From positions 2,823,768 through 2,887,767 of the forward strand of contig JAJUBI010000007.1 of the NCBI GenBank assembly GCA_022419385.1: a DNA stretch of 64,000 nt, in the 5' to 3' direction. The stretch comes from Paraconiothyrium sp. Pb-2020. Its lineage: Eukaryota; Ascomycota; Dothideomycetes; Pleosporales; Didymosphaeriaceae. Both the position numbers and the translations under genes were made by a program. The notes under the pieces were generated by a model. That model saw nothing but the letters and a program-made list of their open reading frames with translations, had not been told where the DNA came from and searched no databases. Positions within the stretch are counted from its first letter, which is position 1; each line of letters starts with the position of its first letter. Positions 24,049-35,280 of the stretch are shown here, piece after piece.

Positions 24049-24964
24049 GTGGTGGTGAAAGCCGTCGCATCGTGGTGAATTGCTAGCGAGGTTTACGTGG
24101 TACCGATGACGCTAGGCTGCGCGAGGGATGGCGGGGGACGAGCTCCCCACGTTTCGGCCTCAGGCCAACCACACTGCACACGCCTCCAGGTGACCAGCTA
24201 CAAGTACCACTTCGCGGTGAGAAGATACATACATACAGTATAGGCGTCTCATGGGACATTTGAGGCCTGACGCATGGCTTTGAGGCATTACATCTTTACT
24301 TGCAAGAGCTCGTTCGAATTTGCTGCTACACCTCGGATCCAACAAGAACAATCGTACGATCAACACATCCAGATAACAAATCTTGACAACACTCATCGGT
24401 TCATCTCCAGTTCATTCCGGGGTCAACATCCACGATCACATGCATGTTCTTGCATCCTCTTCACGAAGCTGCGCGATTCCACGCAATCCGCAATTTCCGT
24501 GGCGTGAAACAACGTCAAGAAATAATGAACCTCTCATAGCCATCGGATAGTTCAAAATATGCGGTTCGGGCCTGCACGAGTATCTCCATGGTCAGTTATT
24601 TGATCCAATGTATCCACCTGCAACCACCTTCAGATCCTTCAGCCACCCAATCGTGGCTAAGGCATCCTGGAAACTGATATCTGGTAAGGTTATGATGTGG
24701 GATTTGACTATGCGGGAGTGCAGAAGGGTATGGATGCTGCATTGGAGGCATTAGATTTTCGAGGAGTGTAATTGAGCGTTGCTGCGTGGGAGGCTTCCGT
24801 GAGGACTCACCTCTCCACACCTTACATCTGCTAAACATTGGTGGATGGTCGCGCGAGTCATCTACTTACTGTCGAGGAAGATACCATTGAAGACCTAGTA
24901 TCATCTACAATGATCGTTCTTTTGATCAGATGGTCGATGCTTTCGCAGCTGGTGTCTAAAATTT
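24049..24964. other. Gene-free stretch (0.9 kb)
   Basis: Upstream flank of the RGG gene and downstream flank of the 110-aa orphan. No supported coding or RNA feature. Confidence 0.45.
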
Positions 24965-25335
24965 CTACTTTGGCCGGGAGATTGACGCCACGCAGCAGGC
25001 AGAGCTGATGGCCTCGAGGGCATGGTGACACTTCGTATACATATCGACGATGACATCAGCAAAGGTTTTGAAGTGCTCATTGAGAGTAGAAATCATCACA
25101 TCAAGATCATAGCCACACCGCATGATTTGGGGCCATAAATCTGCTCTTATGAACGGTCTGTTCGAGCCGGTTGAAAGGCATAAACCAAAACATACCTGCA
25201 TAGGCGCCACTGCAACGCATATTCTCTAAGAGGGTACGCCCCGACATGTGTCGTAGACGCGTAAAGGCTACTGAAAGTAGCTAGGTGGTGAGCGGGGTCG
25301 GCTTCGTGAGCTACTATACCAATCAGGAGCATCAT
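24965..25335 (-). CDS. Small two-exon orphan, 110 aa
   Basis: Exon 1 25196-25335 and exon 2 24965-25157 are joined by a 38-bp intron with a good GTATGT donor and a GAACAG acceptor. The lengths sum to 333, exactly 111 codons. The protein begins MMLLIGIVAHEADPAHHL and continues with an even, protein-like composition, including FADVIVDMYTKCHHALEAI near the end. I do not recognise the family. The short hydrophobic start is too weak for a confident signal peptide. Support is only the in-phase junction and composition; the gene could be spurious. It ends about 900 bp from the RGG gene and is divergent from the SDR gene, with 158 bp between starts. Confidence 0.4.
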
Positions 25336-25493
25336 TTCACAGTCTAGCTAAATGCCAGACGACCTAGCTCTGACATTCTCATCAATTCTTGGAGATTTAA
25401 GAAAGCGAAAATCTTCCAAACTCTGGATACGTTAGTGCTGGGATTCGTGCAAGTTGTTCACAGCAGACAGTGAAGATACTACGTAATACTACA

Positions 25494-26373
25494 ATGTCCA
25501 AGCGAACAGGTCCTCTAGCCCCAGGCGTAGCTTTCATCACCGGCGGTGCTCGCGGCCTAGGCAATGCAATTGCAGTATCCTTCGCCAAAGAAGGCGCCCA
25601 CGCCGTCGTCCTCGTCGACGTCCAAGACGAGGCGACCTTCGCGCAAGGCAAAAAGAACGTCGAAGATATCGGTTGCCAAGTATCTCATCACATTCCCTAC
25701 CCAACCCACTCCATCATTTCGCTCATCAAACCAGTGCCTAACCATCCTCGCAAATGTCACTGTTGAGAAAGATGTCGAACGGGCAGTATCAACAGCTGTG
25801 GCACACTTCGGCCGCATCGACTATGCCGCCAACTTCGCCGGCGTCCTCGGTTTCGGCACCAAGGTCTCAGAGATTGATATTGAACAGTACAAACGCACCA
25901 TGGACGTCAATACCACCGGTATCCTACTCGCCACTAAGTACGAGATGCGCCAAATGCTCGTGCAATCCAGCCACCCTGGTATCGAACCAGGGCGCGTGGA
26001 GCAGAAGGGCAGCATTATCAACTGCGCTTCCGTGAACTCACTTCTTGGATTTTCGGGTCACGCGGCGTATACGGCGTCTAAACACGCTGTTGAAGGCATT
26101 ACGAAGTGCGCGGCGCTGGAGGGGAGGAGTCATGGGGTGAGGGTTAATGCGGTTAGTCCGGGGTTCTTCCTTACTCAGATGATACGGCCGGCGGTGGAGG
26201 AGCAACATTTGGAGAACCTGTGGGAAGAGCTGGAGAAGAGGCAGGGGAGGAGCGCGGCATTTGAGGAGGTAGGCGATGTGGTTGTTATGATGAGTGTGCC
26301 GCGGATGAGTCTGGTGATGGGGCAGAATTTGTTCATCGATGGGGGCTTCACGATAAATATGGGGAACAATTAA
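25494..26373 (+). CDS. SDR-family oxidoreductase, 274 aa
   Basis: Exons 25494-25679 and 25735-26373 (sum 825, 275 codons) with a 55-bp intron. A classical short-chain dehydrogenase/reductase: the cofactor loop TGGARGLG lies near residues 16-23, an acidic residue after the second strand (LVDVQD, about 41-43) suggests NAD(H) rather than NADP(H), the NFAG motif is near 100, the catalytic serine is in NCASVNS near 160, and YTASK with catalytic Tyr and Lys is near 174-178. The typical SPGFF segment follows (about 200). Length is usual for the family. The substrate cannot be read from the sequence; relatives reduce ketones or oxidise secondary alcohols in secondary metabolism and catabolism. It sits about 330 bp upstream of an isochorismatase-like gene on the same strand. 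Confidence 0.9.
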
Positions 26374-26604
26374 GTTCACCAAATGTGATAGAGAAAGGGA
26401 CAAGAAAACGAAAGCCGAAACCTGTGGAAGACACCGAGCCTCGCTGTTGTGGACTTGTTGTCTCCGTTACGCAGCTGTGCTGCATACAAGATATTGATGA
26501 GACTAGCCTCATCTAGCTTAGAGAAGTACTCGGAGATATACTAACGCGAGGCCTTATTACCGACTCACAATTCCAGCTTGCGCGAGAGCGACACAGCAAA
26601 GGCC

Positions 26605-26612
26605 TATATAAG
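26605..26612 (+). promoter_or_regulatory. TATA box of the isochorismatase-like gene
   Basis: TATATAAG, 91 bp before the ATG at 26703. It is followed by a pyrimidine-rich stretch (CTCTCTAAAGCTTTCTTTC), a common arrangement at fungal transcription starts. It lies in the 329-bp gap after the SDR gene. Confidence 0.55.
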
Positions 26613-26702
26613 AGTCAAGTCTACTAGTTGAATGGCCATACTCTCTAAAGCTTTCTTTCAAACTACCGATTGAGGCTTTTCAAGACCAGCCTTCCGACCA
26701 AC

Positions 26703-27329
26703 ATGGCATCCACAACATCCACAGATCCAACAATGCCCTCCCACTACACATCCTCCCAAACAGCCTTGCTCCTTCTTGACTTCCACAGCATGTTCGTTGA
26801 AGGAGTCTCAAACTCCAAAGGCCAACATGCCCTCTCAGTCGCTGCTTCTACCAAGAAATGGGCCAAATCCAAAGGCATACAAGTCATCCACTGCCTCATC
26901 GACGCCGACTCAACGCCGTTTCCCACCTGCAAGAACATTCAACGCTTCGCTTCGATCATAGGTGCCTTCAAAAGTGGCGGTGGTGTTGAGCCTGCAGCGC
27001 TTCTCGAAGACTCCGATGACGAGGTTACGTACCTGCGACGCGGAGGCTACGTGTCCGCGCTGAAGTCACCTGGCCTAGTGGAGTATCTGCGTGAAAAGGG
27101 GATCACGAGCTTGGTGTTGACTGGTCTGAGTACGTCCGGGTGTGTGTTGAGGACTGCGGCTGCGGCAGGTGATGAGGAGTTTGTGGTTACGGTGTTGGAA
27201 GATGGGTGCGCGGACGGAGAACAGGATGTTCATGACGCGCTTGTGAACAAAGTGCTGGGAAGTCGGGGATATGTATATACGGCGCAGGCGTTTCGCGATG
27301 GTTGGGAAAAGAGCACTTTGGGTATGTAA
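26703..27329 (+). CDS. Isochorismatase-like cysteine hydrolase, 208 aa
   Basis: Single exon. I chose ATG 26703 (MASTTSTDPTM); the frame upstream has only a TTG. The fold is recognisable by a catalytic aspartate in LLLLDFHS (Asp26), the region YLRRGGYVSAL near 108-118, and the nucleophile cysteine in LTGLSTSGCVLRTA near 146, preceded by the usual strand. Family members hydrolyse amides or vinyl ethers (isochorismate, nicotinamide, N-carbamoyl compounds). The family's usual catalytic lysine before the YSAF-like motif seems to be arginine here, which is odd; an alignment is needed to be sure of the position. Secreted isochorismatases act as effectors in some plant pathogens, but this one has no signal peptide. 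The substrate is unknown. Confidence 0.8.
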   Translation: MASTTSTDPTMPSHYTSSQTALLLLDFHSMFVEGVSNSKGQHALSVAASTKKWAKSKGIQVIHCLIDADSTPFPTCKNIQRFASIIGAFKSGGGVEPAALLEDSDDEVTYLRRGGYVSALKSPGLVEYLREKGITSLVLTGLSTSGCVLRTAAAAGDEEFVVTVLEDGCADGEQDVHDALVNKVLGSRGYVYTAQAFRDGWEKSTLGM

Positions 27330-27401
27330 TGTTTGACAATGAGATCTAGAGAAGTAGGAGACATAGCTATTTTGGTGAGAGAGTTTCGTGAGGTGCAACC
27401 G

Positions 27402-29370
27402 CTAATGTAGACCGCTTTCTCCCGTCTCCGCCATGTGCTTCTGGCACTCCACCAGAGTAGTCACCATCTTGGCTACCTCCTCCAGCCTACTGAGCACAAT
27501 ACCATTTCCCTGCACAAACCCATAGCATTGGTACCGGATTTCCGTTTTGTCACAGAATTCGCGCACCATGCTCTGCACCTGTCGCAGATTATGTCGAGGA
27601 ACTCTGGGAAATAGATGGTGCACGGCCTGGAACTGCAAACCGCCATGGAGGAAATCCAACCAGGCAGGACAATCGACATCCATCGTAGTACGGAGTTGAC
27701 GCTGCGCGAAAGACTCCGTGGGTCCGAGATCCGCGGTCGGCATACCCCAGTGGGAGAGCGTGATCTGGACGTGGAGGAGCATTGTTACCATGTGGGAAAG
27801 TAGCACAAAGCCTATGCGTATGGGCCACGTGGGAAGCGTGCACCAGACGAGGCAGTATCCGAATAGAAACCAGTAGCATGCCATGAACAGAATCTCCACA
27901 GGACGTGTCCACCAAGCTGCTCCTAGCTGTGCTGCCCGTGGGCTCACTAGATGCAGCCACGAGAGCATGTACAGATTGAATCTTGCCAAAGCCATGACAG
28001 GGTAATACGTGTACTTTTGGTATGGTATCAAGAAATCTGCGGCGCTGTCCCATACGAATCGGAAGTTGTAGAAAGAGCTTAGGATTGACTTCATGTAGGT
28101 AGGCGAATTCGAGAAGAGTGGTATATTCTGAATGTCCGGGTCGTGGATTGGGTCATTCGTGATGAGATGGTGGACATTGTGGGAGGACTTCCACCAGCCG
28201 ATGCTGAGACCGCAGCAGAAGTCTGCAATGAAGGCCCCGATCAGTGTGTCGACTGTGAAGTTGGCAGTGATACCACAGTGAGCGGCATCGTGGGCTGTAA
28301 ACATGATCTGTTGCTGCTCATCCGTTAGTATTGTGCATGACGAAACGTATGGGCACCTACCCAAAACAGTCCCAGCGCAAGAGCAGACGTAAGGTACCAC
28401 TCAACATGGAGGAGGTAGAGGAAGGAGGAGAAGAGGATAGCATAGCGAATGCTCTCCTTCGCATACTCGCTATAGCGGCATGCATAAAGTCCTTCATCCT
28501 TGATTCGCTGATGCAGCCCCCGGTACTCCAAAGCGATAGCTCGTTGTGTGTCGTAGTCAATCGAAGGGTTGTCGCGCAGGCCATCGGAAATTTCCTTCTG
28601 CTCTAAATCGGTGGCATATCGCTCGCGTGCAGCGACTATTTCAGCGGAGCTGTCGACATTGCTTGGCAATGGGGAGGTCGATACAATTGGTATAAGAGGT
28701 TGCTTTTCCGGGTCGACCTGCACGATTCCAATTGCTCTCCTTGTGCAAGGGGTTTGGTTCAGCTTCTTGTGAAGAGCAACTGCGGCCTTCGGATTACAGT
28801 CAGCAAACGCTGACAACACACGCACGAGAGCGCAGGGTGTTGTTTTGGAGTAGACCCACGGAGCTTAGGTCAACACTCGTACGACTCCGTCTTCGTTTCT
28901 CCAGACTCTCTTTATCCTCTTGCTTCGATTCACCGCCTTTGCGTAGCGCTTGCCGTACGTAGAAGTCGGGCGAACGGATTGGGGCTTCGAGATTCGTCCA
29001 AGGCTCGTGTATCCGACCGATACGAAACTGCTTCATACACAGAAGAGTCCTGGAAGAGTGATATCTAGAGGGACGAGGTCAGCGTTGCGTTGCTGATGTA
29101 AAGCGTCACTTTTCCAATTTTAGAAACGTGGGATAGCGTGTACGCTGTGACTAGTGCTTATCGGGCCTCAGGATCGTATACTTACATGTTGATTTCATCA
29201 GTGGCATCCCTTCCAACCATATGCAGAATCGCAAGTCGTCCACCGGGGTGCTTGTTGATCCACGTAGTCAAATTCAAGACATGTCCCTCGTGGATGACGA
29301 TGACCTGATCATGCGCAATGAGGCGCGAGATTTCGGCGGCATCGAAGAAATACGGCGATTTGGGTAACAT
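27402..29370 (-). CDS. Sphingolipid delta-8 desaturase, cytochrome b5 fused, 585 aa
   Basis: Exons 29186-29370, about 28856-29064, 28361-28809 and 27402-28316 (sum 1758, 586 codons). Exon 1 holds the cytochrome b5 heme site HPGG (about 42-45). After a long linker the membrane desaturase domain shows three histidine boxes: HDAAH (about 288), HNVHH (about 326) and the third QAVHH with Q in place of the first His, the mark of front-end desaturases. Phrases such as GLSIGWWK next to HNVHH fit fungal delta-8 sphingolipid desaturases, which place a double bond in the ceramide long-chain base at the ER before glucosylceramide synthesis. The first box is HDAAH where HDAGH is usual. The donor of the second intron (GTCTAC) is poor; a GTGGGT donor six bases upstream on the coding strand with an AAG acceptor is an alternative. 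A delta-6/delta-5 fatty-acid front-end desaturase is the other possibility. Confidence 0.85.
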
Positions 29371-30373
29371 CGCAGTGGGTGGTTGAGTAATCGGGGGCAG
29401 GCTGCCCCTTCTAACATATATAACCGAACGGGCGCAAACGCGGCAGGTGTGTTCTTCACCAGCTCAAACGCGTCCAAGCTCTGGTTCCGGAGTCTAGACA
29501 AGACAGGTGTCGGGTAGGCTTGCAAACAGGAGCGGGCGCTACCTTGGCACCTTGGAATTGTGGCGGAGAAATCCATAGATAATCTTAAGCCCAAGCTTTC
29601 GTGTCGAATGAGCGGTCGAGCACGAGGCTGGTATGTATACAAGTTTCACAAGTCGGGTGTTGCATTATTCCAGGGTCTTGCAAACGTCCATGAGGGTTCA
29701 TGATCTCCCAGCGACACCGCATCCATGGATGGCCCACACTCACGTGGAGGCGAGCGCAAGCTTAGAGCGCTAGTGGAAAGGGGTGCCAGCCGGAAAGAGT
29801 AGATGTGCAGCGAATGTGGAGGCGGTTGCGACGCCCGCAACGTATGCTGAGAAGAGCGAAAGCTGCGCCTCGACGGTACGACAGTGTGGGATACGAACCG
29901 CGTTCCCTGAGTTAGTCCGCTTCCGGCCCAAACTGCGAGGGTTTATGCAGGGTCCCTGTTAGCGTGAGATCCACGCGGCCTGAGACCCAGATCTTGTTTA
30001 AAGCCAGCGATGACGGCATTCGCCACCGCCTGCAGGAGAGCCTCTTGTTTCGTATTCGTAGGGATTCGCGCCCGTCGATATATGTACTATTGATCGCCGC
30101 CTTCGTTTGGAGTGGTCGTACTATATTTCGTTCGTTCCGAGTCGGTGCATATATGGTGGGGGTGGATTCGTCGATAGCCAGAATGCCCTGCCGCCCAGGA
30201 GAACGACCCATGGCGGAGTCAATTCCCGGATCCAATCAACCTTCCGTCGCACTCTTGCTTGCACCTCCACGAACTTTGGAATCGCTCCATCGATTCAATC
30301 CAAGTCTCCCATCTTTGCCGATCGCTACGTCAGGCCGTGCCTAGCCGTCCAGCGGATGCATGAGCATTGCTCT
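29371..30373. other. Intergenic region (1.0 kb)
   Basis: Upstream flank of the desaturase and 3' flank of the regulator gene, both on the minus strand. No supported gene; the short frames have no motif. Confidence 0.45.
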
Positions 30374-32188
30374 TCAAACCCAATCCAGAAGATCGAATAA
30401 AATACCGCCCATCATATCGTTGTCTAGCAGATCATCGCCATTGGAAAATGCGTCGTTCGCTGTGCTGTTAGTTTTTACTTCTCCGAGGTCCCTCAACTTC
30501 GCGACAATCTGCTCGTAGAATTCGGGCATCCTTCGCGGCGGCGTTGCATTCTGCCCCGCGGCGTTCGCCTCTTCCATCTTTTCCACCAATCGCCCAAATA
30601 CGTGGCGGGGATTGACTGTCGGACTCCAGCGCCCGTATTTGACTTCGGAGAGCCGCGAATATATCTTTATCGCGTGACCGACCATGCCCCAATACCCATA
30701 TGGCAGAGATAGCACAGCTAGGTTTGGTAGATCGCAAAAGGTATCAAGCAGTGTCTCGACGGTAGAGAGACAAGCCACGAGGAGGTCTGCGCGAAACGTC
30801 GTGTGTGGAAAGGAAGGCGGAAAGTAGTCGTCCTCAACAGCAAGCTTGCAGAGGTGGAATTCAAGCATCTTCTGTGTGAGCTGTGACAGTACTGCTTGTA
30901 CTGGAGAGGGTGGTTTGAACTCCGTTGGCAACACTACTTCTTCTTGAAGTGCAGCAATCACCATCGACAACGGCACTGTCATGGCGCCACTCGCGTCGAG
31001 CGCGTCTCGGTACACTGTCCGGTCAACTCTGTCTACCATCCGCAGTAGTCTGATGAGCTCTACGATATAGACGTCATTTGGATGTTCTTGGGTTGCTTGG
31101 AGGATACGACAGCACTCGTCCGTGTATTTGTTGAATCTAGGGGTGACCGTATTGTGAAAGCAAACGTTGATTCTAGGATCTTATTAGCGTTTAGCCAAAG
31201 GTACGAGAAGATTCGCTGACACTGATGCCATCCACAGAACCCCTAGATAGGCTCTGCGTTCATCCAGTGTTCTAGGTGGAAGCGGCTCATTCTTCCCAAG
31301 AGCCCGCAAGGCACCAGCGCCTATCCTAGACTTCGGCTGAGCCTCCTCGTCTAGTCTCAACTCTGTGACCATAGCCATGGCCAAATGCACTGGGGTCAGA
31401 AATCCAGCCCCCAGGTGTTGATGTACATGAGCCCTATCAGCAAAAGTCAAGTCAGTTCACTGTAGATCTATCATTGACAAAATGTCATAGTTGTACGCAC
31501 CATGCCACGTATAATAGGACACCTTGCAAGATTGGAAGGTTCCTTTCCCTTCGGCTCAGAAACCCCCCAATCTCATCTCCGATCGCTCGAGCGCGATTCG
31601 TCTGTAAATCCACGTCGTTCTGACATGTGACCATCATTAAGCATTTGTACAACAGGGGTTTCTCGCGATATAAGAGCTCCGGATCCGTGTCTGGTGAAAT
31701 GACGACAAATGGGAACATCGGCATGATCTCCTCCGCAAACAGCTTAATACAGCGCGAACCCTCGTGTCTGTCAAATGCAGGGTCACTGAACACCAAGCTT
31801 GGCTCTAGAAGTGGAGGTAGAGCGGGTGGCGACGCAGAAGGCAAACAGAAGGACAGTGAAGCCGCATCTGAAGTTCGGCTCGCTACTAGTTGGGACATCG
31901 AGTTGACCATAGATTCTAGGCGTCGGATTTCCGAATCTTGATCTGTTCGAACTCGCCTATTCGTCTTGCTGTGGGCGCCAGGTGCCTGGGTCGTGGCACT
32001 CTCTACCCAATCGAATGCACCTAAGGCGCAAGGTCAATACACCGTGTATATACGGACACGGAACCGCAGGAACAGGTCACTTACCGGTTACATTTCACAT
32101 TGAGGGGTACAAATTCGCATCGTATCTTCAACTTAGCGCACGGTATGCATGCTTTCATTTGCCGCCTCCTATCCACTTTTGCGGCCAT
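30374..32188 (-). pseudogene. Zn2Cys6 transcription factor with one extra base
   Basis: Exons 32085-32188, 31501-32020, 31221-31433 and 30374-31172. Exon 1 and the start of exon 2 encode MAAKVDRRRQMKAC and a complete binuclear zinc cluster, Cys-x2-Cys-x6-Cys-x8-Cys-x2-Cys-x6-Cys (CIPC, then CNRC and IRLGREC). Further on come the linker and coiled coil RRVRTDQDSEIRRLESM and a fungal regulatory (middle homology) domain without obvious defects. The cluster frame runs into a stop (GAATAG) unless one base is dropped around 31979-31991 (CCAGGCACC on the coding strand). The exons sum to 1636; minus one gives 1635, exactly 545 codons. As read, the product would be the DNA-binding cluster alone or, from a later ATG, a regulator without it. 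It lies beside the desaturase, which could be a target (inference). Confidence 0.8.
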
Positions 32189-32785
32189 TACGTTACTATT
32201 ACAGTGGACTCGCGTCTAAACAGCTGTTGCTTCCAGGGTCAAAGTGAATTTGGCTCACTCAATGACTCTGGAAGGACAGGATGCACCCAGGGTCGTTTGG
32301 CCGCGACTGACCACTCAACAGCAACCATAGGTGCCCAGGTAGCAGGAGTTCCGTGAACTTGATGGTCTTGACATTTGGGGAAGTAACTCAAGTCATTCTC
32401 TTGATGGCATATAGCAGTAGAGCCTCAGGAGTGAAACGTAAACCCATGTGTATGGCGGGTGTTGTACTTGTGGCAGGGTGGCAGGAGCACTGGGGACGAT
32501 TGGTAATGTCATTGCGCCGGATTCGGAATTCCGACCATCCGAAGTGAGACGGCAACGGAATTCCTTCACAACCGACAACACACGGCGCTTGTCCGTTCCA
32601 ACCGACGGGATCTGCCGTCACCTCGTTTCGTGCATGATCCTTCCAGGATCGGGGGCACGCTCAATCTTGAATCAATACAACTCCGATGCACATCCTCGAC
32701 TCTACTCACGTTTCAACGGGAAAACTACATCACGCATTACCCATAGAACATGATCTACAGCAGACCTACAGGGACTCTCCCTTAT
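32189..32785. other. Intergenic region (0.6 kb)
   Basis: Upstream flank of the Zn2Cys6 gene and 3' flank of the next minus-strand gene. No further feature seen. Confidence 0.45.
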
Positions 32786-33343
32786 CTATACGAACAGCCG
32801 ACCTTCCCAATCCCAAGAAGCAATGGTTTCCATGGCCCCCTCTGGAATCCAATGCAAAAACACCCACTCATGGTCCGAATGACCCAGCGCCACATATTCA
32901 CGATCGATCTGCAGCTTGTTTGTCATTTTGTTGACATTCCTGTACTCAACTGCATCTCGCTCGCATTCAATTTCGACGATATGCACGTCCCTTCTGCCTT
33001 CTCTCACGCGCTTTTTGGCCGCTCTCCAAGCAGCATCCTGGTCGTCGAAGACCGAGATGAAGGGACTAGGTTCGTCGCTGCTCCAGTTGAGGTGGTTGAG
33101 GAGGTGGTGTTTGAAATCATCATTTTGTGAGTACCTGAAGCTGATTGGAGAGTTGAAGATCGCAGCAACCATGTCCCCGACACTGTCGATCCTAGATGCG
33201 TGGGTACGAAGTCAGTGTAAGTCAGAATTGTTGGGTCAAGCACGAGGCAGCTTTGTCTGAGACATTGTGACTTCGTACCGGGGCGGAACGTACTCAGTTT
33301 GGGAGTCGGAGTCGCAAACGCGCCAGAAGAACCTGTACGCCAT
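32786..33343 (-). CDS. Small two-exon fungal protein with SPFIS motif, 156 aa
   Basis: Exons 33279-33343 and 32786-33191 (sum 471, 157 codons) with an 87-bp intron (GTACGA...CATCTAG). The start MAYRFFWRVCDSDSQT is followed by HLLNHLNWSSDEPSPFISVF, then a DQDAAWRAAKKRVREGRRDV segment and a C-terminal VFLHWIPEGAMETIASW. The pattern of a short His/Leu/Trp helix, SPFIS and an Ala/Arg-rich helix recurs in a large family of uncharacterised fungal proteins that I remember under a DUF label (possibly DUF7587); I am not certain of the number. Proteins of this type are often stand-alone, highly variable and multi-copy. There is no signal peptide or membrane segment. Function unknown. Confidence 0.65.
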
Positions 33344-35280
33344 CGTGATATGTTGTAGTCTCTGTAGCTGCAGATTTCCGTGCGAAGACGAGGTAGGTGT
33401 GATGTAATAGCCTGAGAGGACGGCGCGCGCGGAAGACCTTTCAAACGCGTCTTTACGTCTACGCGTTTCTTTCGCCCCCAATGAGCCAGCATTGGAGTGT
33501 GGTTGCACGGCATGCTCACGTTGTCATGTGGCCATTCCTGTATAGATAATCTGGCGAATTGTAGACTGCGAAACAGCAAGGCTGAGTACAATTGGTGCGT
33601 GGACTCGGTAAAAGATTGGGTCGGTTAATGCTTCTGGACTTTGTTGAGCTCGATACAGTGTACAGGACACAGTTAATCACCCATTATTGGTCAGCGTGGC
33701 CATGCCCTCTGCACGATGCTGACGACGGACGGGAAGTTGACCGGAAAGTGAACCAAGTCTAACATGCTGGCCTATGATATTCTTTGAGATGGGAATCAAG
33801 ACCAGGGTAGACAAAAACCGACATTAGCATTCCACCAGTGAGGCTGATGACCTTGAGTAAAGCTCTCGATGAAAGGAACTCGCAATGCAGTAAACCATGC
33901 AGAGGCTGCAGTGATCCCACTTTACAGGGGATCAAAAGATTCCTGGACAATTCCTCCTATGGTAGATTCTTTGTTCTGATGTACCTTGTCAATAGAACAG
34001 CATCATTACAATCCATTCTGAACGACCAGGGATAGTAACAGTATATAATGTCCATTCAGTTATACATATGGCACTCGCGTATCTCTCAAGCAAATGCAAG
34101 GCTAGGTCGTATCAACTGAGGCATCTGAACTATTTGTCGCAGTCCAATAGCCTCGTTAGTCTCTTCAGCCAAGATTGGGCATCTACTTGAACCGTCGCAC
34201 CTCATATAAGGGCGCCCATACCCTGCATACGTATAGACTCTAGCCAGAGTATCCGACACGATGGGTACTATGACAACACATACTCAAAGCTTCCTTTCAT
34301 ACGATAAGCCCTCCCATCAGGCACTGAGACCCTCCTCGTTCCTTTCATCCGATATTAGATAGCTAAACCACATAATCAAGATTCCGTAGCCGTGCTACTT
34401 CCCTCGCAGACTGCTTTCTCGTGAAGGTAGGTTTCAAAGATCTCCGACACGGGATAACTCTGAACTTAAGAACTACCCATCTATCGACAATTATCCTGAT
34501 CAGCACCAAGGATAGACGGCGAATTGGTGGGCAAATGCCCTAGATATATGTGATACTTTCGGCTGGTTGCGACTGTAACTCTTCCGCAATATAATGCGAA
34601 GTCCAGGTATGAAATTGTGTTCGTTGGTACGTGGGTCTATTGTGAAATCGTGTGAGCTTCTTTAGAAAGGGTTGAGCTATGGCACTGAAATAGACCGCAC
34701 TGTCAGATGTGCGGTCGCCAACCTCAATCGCGAAGGACCTGCTGCAAGATCTACGTGGCGACATTTTCAGGTTGCTGACCTGATGTGGTATGGAACATCA
34801 AATCAACCCAGGGTACCAGTAAGACAAACAAGCACATGCACTTTGTGGCGGCAGTCCGCTCCAAATGACATCTTCAACATTTCAGTGCTGTAAAGGATGC
34901 TGGTCATGAATGTTGATGAATATATGAAATTGCTTGCTCATGAACAAGACCCTGCAATCGTGAATCGCTTCAACGGAAACGAGCGTAAACCACGACGAGC
35001 ATATAGCTTAACTCGTGCATGTACGGGCAGAAAACAATCGAGACTTGCAACAGCTGCCAAGCTAACAAGCCCCGTCAGAGAGCCCGATCAATTTTGGACA
35101 CCATAAAATGTGAGACAGACGCATGATAAGGCATCTCTCACGGGCATGGGTTCCGTAGAAACACATTTCGCTCCCCGCAGACCCTGAGGTTGCGGCAAGC
35201 GCAGAACATCACGTCAAGGGGAGTGAAGAGAGGGAGAAGAAGAACAGAGCATTGGCATGCTCAAGGGTAACATGGAAATC
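33344..35280. other. Gene-free stretch (1.9 kb)
   Basis: Promoter flank of the SPFIS gene and 3' flank of the URI1-like gene. Frames are below 80 codons and lack motifs. Confidence 0.45.
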
